Source: an uncultured Paracoccaceae bacterium (GTDB lineage Bacteria > Pseudomonadota > Alphaproteobacteria > Rhodobacterales > Rhodobacteraceae). From it: a stretch of 64,000 nucleotides of DNA. Positions within the stretch are counted from its first letter, which is position 1; every line of letters starts with the position of its first letter. A program made the translations under genes and the position numbers. Shown one piece after another: positions 17,356 through 25,693 of the stretch. Below the pieces are notes generated by a model. The model saw only the letters and a list, made by a program, of their open reading frames with translations. It was not told the origin of the DNA and did no database searches. The stretch is from positions 1 through 64,000 of the forward strand of contig CANMQX010000011.1 in assembly GCA_947500135.1 (NCBI GenBank), read 5' to 3'.

Positions 17356-18705
17356 TTATGCAGCTTTTGTCCGTAGATCTGAGGTTGAAGAGATCATCGG
17401 TTTTCCGGCATGACCCAGCCCGCGTGAACTCACATTTATTGCGGGTGCTGCGCGACCGGTGGCTTCAGAAAGTCGGCGAACCTCATTCACAGGAATAGGA
17501 CAACCTGACGTCACAGCGATGCTGCGTGCAATGGCGCAAGCTCCCGCCGCCGCACTAACAAAGGCAGCCGCAACACTAGTCCCTGCTATTTCGACGGCAC
17601 CGCACTGTCCAATGCCCTTTTCAAGTTCGTGATAGGCCGTTTGGTCTGGTACTTCGTCAGGGGCCTCGGGATCGGATTGTCCGTCAAAGTGCTTGGCAAT
17701 CGAATGCTCTTGATCAAAGGCTGTTATGCGGAAGCGATCGAAGTCACTCGCCCGGCGTCCCAAGCCAGCATCGATGATGCAATCAAAGCCAACTCGATCC
17801 ATGATCTTGCGGGCTTTGATGCTATCGACACCGCTGAACGCCAGCCTTGGATCATCTCCATGCAAGCGGTCAGCTGCACTGAGGAAGCGGTCTACCCGCC
17901 TGACGCTAAATCCTTTCCGTAACGCCCACTCCTCTGCAATTCTGGTCTTATTTGATCCAAAGGTTTCGTCTCGTACCAGAATTGACGTAACCCAGTTCTC
18001 TTCCGAAACGCGGTCACGATCTTGCAACATCAACGAGACATCGGCGGGAACGCTGTAAGGTAGCGCCGACAACGCCCAGAGAAACGCCTGGCCGAGGTTG
18101 CCAAGCCCTATCAGCCACGCGGCTTCTGGAAGCCAAACGTCATCAAATGCCGGGATATCAACATCAGGTTCAGCTGGCCAAAGGTCTATCTCAGACGCCC
18201 GCTGTGGTGAATTACGCGCGGCTTGGAAAGCAAGCCCTACGCCCAATGCGCCGCCAACTATGCCGGAGAGTGGGTTCTTGCCTTCATCGCAAAGCTGGAC
18301 GTCTCGGTTAGCGCCTGCCCGCCAGCCTTTCCACCAAATGTGGAAGCCATCAGTTGACTGATAGGATCGACCGGTTCCGACAATCAGCTTCTGAGACGGA
18401 ATACCGTCAAACCCGCTTGCGCCCGCTTCGGCAACAGCATCCCGCAAAGTATTTGCGACGAATGGTAGCGCGGACTTCAACGGCTGATCCAACGAGCCGA
18501 CGACCCTCACTCCGCCGATGAAGGACCGGCGACCAACCGATATCGCGGTTAGAATTGCGCAATGCGCAGCGGGCGACGATGTGTTTTCTCCAACCACGAT
18601 TTCCAGGGTCATTGATCTAAGTCGGCTCTGAGCGTCTTCGAAAGTGATGTTGTCGGCTTCAACCAGCATCTTTGAGAGACGTGCAATCTGTTTCTCTAAC
18701 GCCAT
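17356..18705 (-). CDS. E1-like (ThiF-family) activating protein of a bacterial ubiquitin-like system
   Basis: A 449-residue protein. A unique N-terminal half is followed by a Rossmann adenylation domain: WLIGLGNLGQAFLWALSALP near residue 212, an acidic LQDRDRVSEENWVTS segment, then KTRIAEEWAL. A later GIGQCGAVEIAGTSVAAAFV carries a candidate reactive cysteine. E1-like proteins adenylate the C-terminus of a ubiquitin-like protein. It is last in the operon Ubl, E2-like, JAB, E1-like, as in Bub/Bil-type systems shown to act against phage. ATG 18705 was chosen; GTG 18714 would overlap more of the JAB gene. Confidence 0.75.
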   Translation of the reverse strand: MALEKQIARLSKMLVEADNITFEDAQSRLRSMTLEIVVGENTSSPAAHCAILTAISVGRRSFIGGVRVVGSLDQPLKSALPFVANTLRDAVAEAGASGFDGIPSQKLIVGTGRSYQSTDGFHIWWKGWRAGANRDVQLCDEGKNPLSGIVGGALGVGLAFQAARNSPQRASEIDLWPAEPDVDIPAFDDVWLPEAAWLIGLGNLGQAFLWALSALPYSVPADVSLMLQDRDRVSEENWVTSILVRDETFGSNKTRIAEEWALRKGFSVRRVDRFLSAADRLHGDDPRLAFSGVDSIKARKIMDRVGFDCIIDAGLGRRASDFDRFRITAFDQEHSIAKHFDGQSDPEAPDEVPDQTAYHELEKGIGQCGAVEIAGTSVAAAFVSAAAGACAIARSIAVTSGCPIPVNEVRRLSEATGRAAPAINVSSRGLGHAGKPMISSTSDLRTKAA

Positions 18706-19217
18706 GGCCACCACCCTAAGTGCAAAGGTGAGAAGAGCGTGGCGCTTTGATCACTCCATTTTCGATCGCCAAGATATCTGAAAACCCCGATCTTTCCGGG
18801 TTGGTTGGATCCTTTCGCAAAATCAGGGAGGATCAATGCGACGTGCCCTTCTTCTGCGATAATCGGATTTGCCTTGTCAGACTTGCTCTGCCTGTAACCG
18901 CGCGGATGAACATGCACGTCAGCTACCACTTCGTATCCCGTATCTCGGCAGTGAGCCCACAGCGCGCCAAGACGCCGACCATCAATTATCACGATCCCAC
19001 TGTCCAAAGCACACGGGTCGATATCGTCGTAGAAGACAAACTTTTCGATCCGCCGCATGCGGCCCTTTTTTCCAAGCAGGAAAGCGCCGCTTTCACGCCG
19101 CCCAAAGGTGCGGCGATGTAGTTCTGTAACGCCAGCGTCCCAGATATCTTTTGAGCAGATAAGCTCAGGCGACTTTCCGATCACGAGACGTACGAGCGTT
19201 GGTAGTAAGTAGGCCAT
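18696..19217 (-). CDS. JAB/MPN-domain metallopeptidase (deubiquitinase-like)
   Basis: A 173-residue JAMM-type protein. The key pattern is visible: a glutamate in ESGAFLLGKKGR near residue 40, then ADVHVHPRGYRQSKSDKANP near residue 97, giving H-x-H-P followed by S-x-x-D, the zinc ligands of the JAMM site. It is expected to process or remove the ubiquitin-like protein encoded at 19641. ATG 19217 has GAGGACC just upstream; a longer frame to 19265 runs deep into the E2-like gene. The remaining overlap with its neighbours indicates tight coupling. Confidence 0.75.
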   Translation of the reverse strand: MAYLLPTLVRLVIGKSPELICSKDIWDAGVTELHRRTFGRRESGAFLLGKKGRMRRIEKFVFYDDIDPCALDSGIVIIDGRRLGALWAHCRDTGYEVVADVHVHPRGYRQSKSDKANPIIAEEGHVALILPDFAKGSNQPGKIGVFRYLGDRKWSDQSATLFSPLHLGWWPWR

Positions 19218-19641
19218 GGAGGTCCTCAAATATGAAAACGAGTCGACGATTTGGATTCCACCCAAGGTGAGGTTTCGTCCTGGCGTTGTTGTTATGCGGT
19301 CCGGTCATCCGATCCCAAGGGCGGTAAACCGTGTGTGAGCCCCAGTCTTTGAACGCTCCTTCGAGACGCGGACCTCCCTTTGGTCGTTGGGTACCTGGTA
19401 GCAGTCGATCATTTTCATGATCCCAGATTCTGACCATAGGTGCGTCGCTTGGGAAATTCGTGAGATCCGCACGAAAACCGTATTCGCTAATACTGCCATC
19501 GGACTCGACAGCGGAGATCGCAAAGTCAAGTTTTGGATAGTCGAAGAAGAGGATTCGCCACTGGCCATTCTCACAGCCAGCAACGAATTCCTCGTCTTCG
19601 AGGTCAGCGGCGACCTTCGCAATCGATGGATCGACGACCAT
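19165..19641 (-). CDS. E2-like (UBC superfamily) protein
   Basis: About 158 residues, identified as E2-like mostly from operon position and a UBC-type pattern: FFDYPKLDFAISAV, PMVRIWDHENDRLLP and, near the end, KPHLGWNPNRRLVFIFEDLH. The only cysteine I see is near the N-terminus (VAGCENGQ); the central catalytic region (GSHTVYRPWDRMTG) has none. If it is a true E2 relative it may therefore lack the usual thioester cysteine. ATG 19641 overlaps the Ubl stop as TAATG; GTG 19650 is the alternative start. Confidence 0.55.
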   Translation of the reverse strand: MVVDPSIAKVAADLEDEEFVAGCENGQWRILFFDYPKLDFAISAVESDGSISEYGFRADLTNFPSDAPMVRIWDHENDRLLPGTQRPKGGPRLEGAFKDWGSHTVYRPWDRMTGPHNNNARTKPHLGWNPNRRLVFIFEDLHGLLTTNARTSRDRKVA

Positions 19642-19958
19642 TACCGGCACCCGTTAGCGATGTCACCGCGCACAATATCTAAGACAAGTGTCTTTTCACC
19701 CTTGGCAATTGACGCAAGAGGTTTGCCGCCCGCAAGCTCGCCCTCCTCGCCCGCAACTGCCAACTCCATCTCTGTCGCAAGCGAGGCATCGATTCCGAAA
19801 ACGCCGATGGCCCACAACAGGACGTCTTCGACCCTCGTGTTGGGAGCAAAAGCCATTGTTTCGGTCTGTGCCTGATAGTTTACGGTGACCAGAATTTTAC
19901 GGCCACCTTGTCCAGGGTCAGGCTTGCAGTTTTTGTGCTTTTGATCATCCTGTTTCAC
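19641..19958 (-). CDS. Ubiquitin-like (beta-grasp) protein
   Basis: A 105-residue protein. After a basic, polar tail (KQDDQKHKNCKPD) comes a beta-grasp pattern: RKILVTVNYQAQTETMAFAP, VEDVLLWAIGVFGID, MELAVAGEEGELAGGKPLAS, then TLVLDIVRGDIANGCR. It resembles the small Ubls (DUF2604-like) of bacterial conjugation operons. The C-terminus lacks a Gly-Gly end; only VRG and NGCR are available, so trimming by the JAB protein or an unusual chemistry is implied. Start is GTG with AAAGGAG upstream. It heads the operon and is divergent from a HigBA-like pair. Confidence 0.6.
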   Translation of the reverse strand: MKQDDQKHKNCKPDPGQGGRKILVTVNYQAQTETMAFAPNTRVEDVLLWAIGVFGIDASLATEMELAVAGEEGELAGGKPLASIAKGEKTLVLDIVRGDIANGCR

Positions 19959-20060
19959 GGGATGCTCCTTTCATCTGTTTGTCGAAGAGTTAGAAGTCAC
20001 TCTCCGTTGGTTCGCTGCCTATGTTGTGTCGCCAAATCTCACCCAAGAAAGCTGAAATTG

Positions 20061-20154
20061 TTGACTTTCATTGCTTGCTCCCATATTGGGTGCATATTCA
20101 TAACTGACTCCGCAAAGCCCCAGAGTCAAGTATGAATGTTCCCATTTTGGGAGC
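20061..20154 (+). promoter_or_regulatory. Promoter and double operator of the HigBA-like pair
   Basis: A -35-like TTGACT (20061-20066) and TATTGG (20084-20089) are 17 bases apart. Two related palindromic boxes flank the start site: TCCCATATTGGGTGC near 20079 and TTCCCATTTTGGGAGC at 20139-20154, both with a CCCA-n-TTGGG-type core. Such paired boxes are typical autoregulatory sites of type II antitoxins. They also lie in the only gap upstream of the divergent ubiquitin-like operon. Confidence 0.55.
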
Positions 20155-20185
20155 TTTTTATGTTTCTGGTCCTGGAGGGGCGCAA

Positions 20186-20500
20186 ATGCAAGTTTTGGGA
20201 CTGGATGAAATCGAGTGTTTTCTGGCGGACTGCACTGACCAGCAGAGCTGTGAGGCGTTGAAAGCCTTGGTGTTTGAGCTCAAACATCGCGATTGGCCGG
20301 ACGCAGAAGCACTTATGAATGACTACCCACAAGCAGAATTATGTGAATTGCCGAAAGCGAGGTTTCGATTGGCCAACAACACAGTCCTTGTCGAAGGAGT
20401 GATACATTTCGAAAGCGGCGTGCTGCTGTTGCGAAAGTGCATCGAGCACCGCGATCAGCGTCCTGATTCTGGAGATCAAACGGAATGGGAGGCCGCGTGA
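20186..20500 (+). CDS. HigB-like toxin (type II toxin-antitoxin)
   Basis: A 104-residue protein resembling HigB/RelE-fold mRNA interferases: WPDAEALMNDYPQAEL in the middle, then the conserved closing strands (ARFRLANNTVLVEGVIHFES, LLLRKCIEHRDQ). ATG 20186 was selected because GGAGGGG (20174-20180) precedes it; an ATG at 20132 lies inside the operator region and has no such site. The stop overlaps the antitoxin start (TGATG). The toxin-before-antitoxin order is typical for higBA. HigB toxins cleave translated mRNAs. Confidence 0.65.
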   Translation: MQVLGLDEIECFLADCTDQQSCEALKALVFELKHRDWPDAEALMNDYPQAELCELPKARFRLANNTVLVEGVIHFESGVLLLRKCIEHRDQRPDSGDQTEWEAA

Positions 20501-21663
20501 TGATTAGACCAATAAGAAATGTACAAGACCATCAAACTGCAAAGGAGCGTATGGAAGATCTTATCCTATCATCCGACAACGAGGACGTATCGGATGAAAT
20601 TGAGGTGCTAGCTACACTCATCGAAAAATATGAGCGCAGCCACATAATCACAGAGGCACCGTCGGCTCTCGCAGCGATAAAGCTCCGAATGGAGCAGAAG
20701 AACCTGTCAGCGCGTGATTTAGAGCCTTTCATTGGATCTCGCGCACGTGTGTCCGAAGTGCTTTCTGGAAAGCGCAAACTCTCTATGGATATGGTACGCG
20801 CACTCCATGAAGGGCTCGGCATTCCCTACGAGTCACTGATGAAAAAAGAGGAGATTGGTTCAGCAACTTCGATTGAAGTGAGCCAACCGGTTCTGACAAA
20901 GCTGAAGGAATTCGGTTTCGATTTGAAAATCGCCGATATTGGAGAGTTTTTAGACTCGGCCTTTGGCCAGCAATATGTTCCAAGACTGAACAGAAAGACT
21001 CGGACTCAGCGCGCCAGTGGCAAAACGGATCAAAATGCCTTGTTGATCTGGCAGGGTGCCGTTCTCACGAAAGCGATGCGAAATCCACCAATTGGTGAGT
21101 TCACTAATACCGCCATCAATAAGCGGTTTCTTCGATCCATCGCAAAGTTAAGCACGCATCCGCAAGGGCCATTGCGAGCTGTCAATGAACTCTCAAAGCA
21201 CGGAATCATTGTGGTCATTCTACCTGTCCTGCCTGGCACGTTTCTCGACGGTGCTGTTATGCTCCTAAAAGGGAGGATTCCTGTGATTGGTTTGACATTG
21301 CGCCATGACAGAACCGACAATTTCTGGTTCACGCTTCTTCACGAGCTGGCACATCTCGCGAAACACTTTGATATTCTTTCGTCTTCTGATCATGTTTTCT
21401 TTGACGAGCTGGACATCGAAACCGATGATGAGATTGAAGCGCAGGCAGACTCGCTTGCCAAAAACTGCCTCGTCCCTTCAAAGCATGCCAGAGTTTGTAA
21501 AAACAAGTTTGCAAGCACTGAGCAAATTGAAAATGCGAGCGAAGAGGCTGGCGTTCACGTCTCCATCGTTGCAGGCCGTTGGCAGAAGGAACACGGCGAC
21601 TACAAGAAATTCTCGCGTCTCATCGAGAGGAATATTGTGCGGAACATGTTGCAAAGCGCCTGA
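20500..21663 (+). CDS. HigA-like antitoxin fused to an ImmA/IrrE metallopeptidase domain
   Basis: A 387-residue protein. The N-terminal part carries a HigA-type HTH (SALAAIKLRMEQKNLSARDL, then ARVSEVLSGKRKLSMDMVRA, residues 45-100). The C-terminal part is an ImmA/IrrE-like zincin with FTLLHELAHLAKHF near residue 280 (HExxH) and EIEAQADSLAKNCLVP near 315. It presumably neutralises the HigB-like toxin and represses the operon; the peptidase domain may sense stress or control stability. GGAGG at 20487-20491 supports ATG 20500. The fusion is known in some higBA loci but is longer than the classical antitoxin. Confidence 0.75.
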   Translation: MIRPIRNVQDHQTAKERMEDLILSSDNEDVSDEIEVLATLIEKYERSHIITEAPSALAAIKLRMEQKNLSARDLEPFIGSRARVSEVLSGKRKLSMDMVRALHEGLGIPYESLMKKEEIGSATSIEVSQPVLTKLKEFGFDLKIADIGEFLDSAFGQQYVPRLNRKTRTQRASGKTDQNALLIWQGAVLTKAMRNPPIGEFTNTAINKRFLRSIAKLSTHPQGPLRAVNELSKHGIIVVILPVLPGTFLDGAVMLLKGRIPVIGLTLRHDRTDNFWFTLLHELAHLAKHFDILSSSDHVFFDELDIETDDEIEAQADSLAKNCLVPSKHARVCKNKFASTEQIENASEEAGVHVSIVAGRWQKEHGDYKKFSRLIERNIVRNMLQSA

Positions 21664-21669
21664 GACATC

Positions 21670-21720
21670 TGTACGGCCAATCACCGTACACTTGACATGT
21701 ACGCCTATTTCCCGTACATA
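21670..21720 (+). promoter_or_regulatory. Promoter and operators of the TacA/TacT-like pair
   Basis: TTGACA (21692-21697) and TACATA (21715-21720) are 17 bases apart. Two inverted repeats overlap this promoter: TGTACGG / CCGTACA (21670-21690) and ATGTACG / CGTACAT (21697-21719), each with perfect 7-base arms. This is what is expected for repression by a ribbon-helix-helix antitoxin. Confidence 0.7.
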
Positions 21721-21783
21721 GAGTGCGAAGTGAACCATCAAGGGGCTTGATCAAATCGAGCCTGAAGCTGAAAGGAGACTACA

Positions 21784-22098
21784 ATGTTGGCGTTTCGAGA
21801 CACCACGGTGGCGGTCGACGAGCCCAAAAGCGCTCGCCTGGAGGCCCGTACACAACCATCTGTGAAGGACACGATCAACCGCGCAGCGACACTGAATGGT
21901 GTCGATGTCAGTTCTTTTGTTGTGAGCGCAGCTTACAATGCTGCCCAATCGACGATTGAAGCTCACAAAGTTACGGTGATTGAAAGTGAGGCGGATAGGA
22001 AAGCGTTTTTCGACGCTTTGGATAACCCGCCCAAACCGACCAAGCGTTTGGTTGACGCGTTTGCACTGCGCAAGAAACTCATTGCGAATGAAGAGTAA
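21784..22098 (+). CDS. DUF1778 (TacA-like) antitoxin
   Basis: A 104-residue ribbon-helix-helix protein of the DUF1778 type: SARLEARTQPSVKDTINRAA, then DVSSFVVSAAYNAAQSTIEA; the C-terminal neutralising tail (FFDALDNPPKPTKRLVDAFA) matches antitoxins paired with GNAT toxins. AAAGGAG lies upstream. Its last bases overlap the start of the toxin gene. It should bind the operators at 21670-21720 and cover the acetyltransferase active site. Confidence 0.85.
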   Translation: MLAFRDTTVAVDEPKSARLEARTQPSVKDTINRAATLNGVDVSSFVVSAAYNAAQSTIEAHKVTVIESEADRKAFFDALDNPPKPTKRLVDAFALRKKLIANEE

Positions 22099-22636
22099 GA
22101 CCAAAGATCAACCACCGTTCACAATTCAGCCGTTCGATCCAAAGACACACGATCGAGCGGCTTTTTCATGTGGTGTTCCCCAAATTGACAACTACCTGAA
22201 GCTGACCGCGAAAAAAGGTAGCAAAGCTGATGTCGTCCGTATCTGGGTCGTAATCGATACCGATAACAGCATTGTTGGATTTTACGGTATCAACATGCAC
22301 GCTATCGATGTCAAAGACATGCCAAGAGCCTACGAGAAAAAGGCGGGAAAGCACGGACTACTCCCAGCTGCATTCATTGCGATGATCGGGGTCGATAAAA
22401 CCCAGCAGGGGTACGGAATCGGCAGCGCTCTGGTTGCTGATGCTTTGAGCCGGATTGCTCGAGTCTCAGAAGAAATTGGAACGTGTGTCATCATCTTAGA
22501 CGTTTTCGATGATGGCGATGCCGATACGGTCGCCAAGCGCAAAAAATACTATGAGGAGTTCGGGTTCCTTCCTCTACCTGATCAACCTCTCCGTCTCTTC
22601 ATGCCAGTCCAGACCGCACGTAAATCGGCAGGCTAA
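22088..22636 (+). CDS. GNAT-family toxin (TacT-like)
   Basis: A 182-residue GCN5-type N-acetyltransferase. It begins with the toxin-type region FDPKTHDRAAFSCGVPQIDN and has the acetyl-CoA loop AMIGVDKTQQGYGIGSALVA near residue 98, then a C-terminal FGFLPLPDQPLRLFMP with the conserved Phe/Pro-rich end. Toxins of this type acetylate aminoacyl-tRNA and block translation. ATG 22088 overlaps the antitoxin end; a longer frame from 21980 lies inside the antitoxin and is rejected. Confidence 0.85.
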   Translation: MKSKTKDQPPFTIQPFDPKTHDRAAFSCGVPQIDNYLKLTAKKGSKADVVRIWVVIDTDNSIVGFYGINMHAIDVKDMPRAYEKKAGKHGLLPAAFIAMIGVDKTQQGYGIGSALVADALSRIARVSEEIGTCVIILDVFDDGDADTVAKRKKYYEEFGFLPLPDQPLRLFMPVQTARKSAG

Positions 22637-22639
22637 GAG

Positions 22640-23446
22640 ATGACGGAAGAAGAGCATTATGACGACTATATCGCTGATCAGGATCAAAGTTTTCGCTCAC
22701 ATAACGATATCACACCTGATGAGCTGACGAGTGCGCTTCACTCACTCGAGCTGCTCCACGGCGAGTTGCACCTGGGATTGCAAGTCACCAATCTGACGGT
22801 CATCGATCAATTCATCATGGGCATCGAGCAACACACGCTCCAGGAATACATCCGAACCGACAAAACACCTCCGGAAGCTATGTTTTTGAACGCACAATCG
22901 CAAATGTGGATCTTTGCAGCTTACGAACTCTTGCGGACATGGAGAGCCCGCGCCAAAGACGTCATTAAATGGGCGGAGAACGGCGGCCTAGAGATGAAAG
23001 CAAAGAGTCTCGAGGAAGACCAAGGGTTCATTCATAGCAGTCGGCAGATGCGAGCAAAGCAACTGCGGGACGTCGCAGCCAACCCAACCAGAATAGAGAC
23101 GATCAAAACAGATCTACGGCGTGCTCACATTCCCTTCTCGAGGATCGAACATCTTCGGGTATCTCTAGCGAAGCACGAAGTCCGCGGCCGCAGTGGCTCG
23201 GTCGCCTATGCGCCGGGCTATGGTCGAATCAATATGATGAACGGCTCACTCCAATATCAGTTGGAGAACGGCCCCGTCATCCTCGACACAATCAGCAGAC
23301 GCGACATCGCAGATGAACTTCGGGCGCTCAATGACACAACCAAGGTGCCTACAGAAGAAGACATCGCGTCCTTTGATGAGTTTATGAGAACATCAATGTC
23401 AAAAGAGGAGCTTGTAGCAATGCGTGGGGACCAAAGCGACGTTTAA
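22640..23446 (+). CDS. Protein of unknown function following the TacAT pair
   Basis: A 268-residue soluble protein starting three bases after the toxin stop, so probably in the same transcript. It is acidic and mainly helical (ELTSALHSLELLHGELHLGL; MWIFAAYELLRTWRARAKDV), with one more ordered stretch (SGSVAYAPGYGRINMMNGSL). I recognise no domain or catalytic motif. A third gene after a two-gene toxin-antitoxin pair is not usual, so it may be separate defence-island cargo that uses the pair's promoter. Confidence 0.7.
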   Translation: MTEEEHYDDYIADQDQSFRSHNDITPDELTSALHSLELLHGELHLGLQVTNLTVIDQFIMGIEQHTLQEYIRTDKTPPEAMFLNAQSQMWIFAAYELLRTWRARAKDVIKWAENGGLEMKAKSLEEDQGFIHSSRQMRAKQLRDVAANPTRIETIKTDLRRAHIPFSRIEHLRVSLAKHEVRGRSGSVAYAPGYGRINMMNGSLQYQLENGPVILDTISRRDIADELRALNDTTKVPTEEDIASFDEFMRTSMSKEELVAMRGDQSDV

Positions 23447-23564
23447 GTTTGCAACCAAGCGCCGATGATTGAAAGTCAACAGCACGATGTTAGGGAATAT
23501 CGGTGCAATTTCAAAGTGTAGGCGCAAGAATCATATCCACGCGAAACATTGGTTGCGCCTACGA

Positions 23565-25079
23565 TCATAAACCGACCACAAGCTCCCTGAATTGGTCGAT
23601 GCAGAGGTATGCAAAAACTCGCTCATTGGTCGTTGCAACGGGAAAACGGCTGAGGACAAAATGCTTTATTTCCGAAAGTCCAAGTTCTTCTTTGAGCAGG
23701 CTTTCGCGCTTTTCTTCCTTCAACAATGCGGCAGCATATGTCCGATCCAATCGGCGGTTGTAGCGAGCAAATATCTTCGGATCTGCTTCGATCTTGCCAA
23801 GGTCAACAAGATTATTCTTACACTGCACATTGTAAATCACGTCATTCAAGATCGCTACAACATCAAACTCTTTGCGGTTGATCCGTTTTATGCGCGTAAC
23901 GTGAAAACCCTGTTCCGTCAGAGCCTTTTTGACGGTTTCCTCAAAAATGAACCCCGAACGAATTTGGTAACGCCGAACATCATCTAAACAGCTATTCTTC
24001 CAATAATATAGAAAACGATTTAACAATGTCACCGTCGAATGGAGACGGTCGCCCACGCGTATGAACGGTGCAATGACATTGAGATTTCGCGTATAGTCTG
24101 CGCCCTCATGGACAAGCCGCGTTTGCTCACTTTTAAGAAGCTCAGCACTAACTGAAAATTCATCAAACTCCCCTTGGGACAGAACAATAAAATAATCGTC
24201 TTTGCAGCGACTAAGGCATTCGCGAACGAATTCTGCGATTGCGCCAAATCTCGAGCCAACAAGATCAAACTCTTTGTAGGTTTCTTCTAGTAAAATGATG
24301 TTGTTTCGGACTTCGGCGCTTGAAAAAATCAATCTCGGATCGACCGGCTCGTAGCGTTCATTGATCACCTCATTCGAAACGTTCTCGTGCATTTCGAGGA
24401 TGCCCGCCCGCTCTGGCTCTAAGAAATAGGCGTCTAATGTCTCGAACGAGTGGTTCGCAAAAAAGCCCCCATCTTCGATCGTCAGCTCAAAATCGGAATA
24501 CACCTTGCCCAACATAAGTTTTTGGTGGAGGCCTGAAAGTGTAAGGCCACTATATTCGATCTGCGTAAGAAGGACATTTAGCGTGTCCATTTCACCAATT
24601 AGCTTACTACCACCACATGCTTCAGGAAGAGAGTAGAGCATCGTGATCAAATGGCGGCGCCGTGACTGAAAATAACCGATCGCACTCTTGACCGTTTCAA
24701 GTCCAGCGGCGGGTTCAAACAATCCATGCATTCGAAAAGCGGTTCCAATGGCGTGCATCTGCGCCACAAGAGTCATGAATCGCTTGACAAATCCCGATCC
24801 GAATTTCTCTTTAAGACCTGCTGCGACAATTGTCAGTTCTTCAGGCACAATATTGTCTAACCTCAACTCGACAATCCGTTGCTCCAATTCGTCATCATCA
24901 ATGCCAAAAAGTGGAAGGTTTATGAATTCCTCGATGGCCCTGAAAGTTTCAAACCAAGACTGAAAGGCTTGTTTTGCTTCCAGAGGAGCAAGTACCTTTT
25001 TGATACCTCCACTATGCGCGGCAATTTGCTTTTCTATAAGCGCAACAGCGGCAGCACCTACTATCGTCTCAGTTCTCAA
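23565..25079 (-). CDS. PD-(D/E)xK nuclease-like protein (QxK variant)
   Basis: A 504-residue protein with a long helical front part of unknown fold and a C-terminal restriction-endonuclease-like core: FIFEETVKKALTEQGFHVTR, then RKEFDVVAILNDVIYNVQCK near residue 450. The E...D...QxK arrangement resembles Mrr-type nucleases. The TTG at 25079 was chosen because GGAGAAAATAG precedes it and the frame above it overlaps the small gene at 25081. It is last in a tight operon after SbcD-like, SbcC-like, zinc-ribbon and small proteins, so it may be the effector nuclease. Confidence 0.6.
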   Translation of the reverse strand: MRTETIVGAAAVALIEKQIAAHSGGIKKVLAPLEAKQAFQSWFETFRAIEEFINLPLFGIDDDELEQRIVELRLDNIVPEELTIVAAGLKEKFGSGFVKRFMTLVAQMHAIGTAFRMHGLFEPAAGLETVKSAIGYFQSRRRHLITMLYSLPEACGGSKLIGEMDTLNVLLTQIEYSGLTLSGLHQKLMLGKVYSDFELTIEDGGFFANHSFETLDAYFLEPERAGILEMHENVSNEVINERYEPVDPRLIFSSAEVRNNIILLEETYKEFDLVGSRFGAIAEFVRECLSRCKDDYFIVLSQGEFDEFSVSAELLKSEQTRLVHEGADYTRNLNVIAPFIRVGDRLHSTVTLLNRFLYYWKNSCLDDVRRYQIRSGFIFEETVKKALTEQGFHVTRIKRINRKEFDVVAILNDVIYNVQCKNNLVDLGKIEADPKIFARYNRRLDRTYAAALLKEEKRESLLKEELGLSEIKHFVLSRFPVATTNERVFAYLCIDQFRELVVGL

Positions 25080-25080
25080 C

Positions 25081-25314
25081 CTATTTTCTCCGGGTAACGA
25101 CGACTGTATCCAAGCCTTTATCCACAGCAGCGTCTTTTGCCCGTTCAAGCACTTCATACAGCTTCATATCAAAGGGCCCGCTACCACCCCAGTCATCTTC
25201 ATCACTCATGAAGAAGTATCCCTTTTCCTGACTTGGCTTGCCGTCAGCGTGAGCAACGACAACGACATGAGCCGCTGTTGGCATTTCATTCGGCGTCCAA
25301 ATAACTGCTACCAT
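25081..25314 (-). CDS. Small protein of unknown function in the SbcCD operon
   Basis: A 77-residue protein (MVAVIWTPNEMPTAAHVVVV, then EKGYFFMSDEDDWGGSGPFD). GGAGAGAAAACC precedes the ATG at 25314. Its stop lies one base before the TTG of the nuclease gene, implying coupled translation. No family is recognised; the size and tight placement suggest an accessory or regulatory partner of the nuclease. Confidence 0.55.
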   Translation of the reverse strand: MVAVIWTPNEMPTAAHVVVVAHADGKPSQEKGYFFMSDEDDWGGSGPFDMKLYEVLERAKDAAVDKGLDTVVVTRRK

Positions 25315-25363
25315 CGGTTTTCTCTCCAAAGTTTAAGTCTTGGCTGATCGGTCCAAGGAAGGA

Positions 25364-25693
25364 TTACTCCACGTTTTGAAGGGTAGTCAGCCCATCCTCG
25401 TCAAACAGGTCTGGTGTGTCATTGTCGCGCCTGCGTGATAGGCCCTCGCCTCGATGTAGGCAGGGATGTTTAATGCGAGAAAGGCCTTTGCCAGTCTCAA
25501 AATGTGCCCAACCTCGGTTCGGCATCCGAACCGTTGAGATGACAGCACCGCATTGTGGACAAAAGCGTGTCCGCCGGTGCGTCTTGTCAGACGAACTCAT
25601 TTCGCACGGAACCCAACAGGCGCTAACAAAAACAAGTTTACCTGACGCCAATCGTCGTGAGTGCTCTTTTCGTCGGAACCAGTTGTTTGGCAT
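25364..25693 (-). CDS. Small zinc-ribbon-like protein
   Basis: A 109-residue basic protein. RFCPQCGAVISTVRMPNRGW carries a CxxC knuckle, with further cysteines upstream (FVSACWVPCEMS) and downstream (IKHPCLHRGEGL), so one zinc site is likely. The start at 25693 abuts the SbcC-like stop, so it is in the same operon. The basic, cysteine-containing make-up suggests nucleic-acid or protein binding. No named family. Confidence 0.55.
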   Translation of the reverse strand: MPNNWFRRKEHSRRLASGKLVFVSACWVPCEMSSSDKTHRRTRFCPQCGAVISTVRMPNRGWAHFETGKGLSRIKHPCLHRGEGLSRRRDNDTPDLFDEDGLTTLQNVE

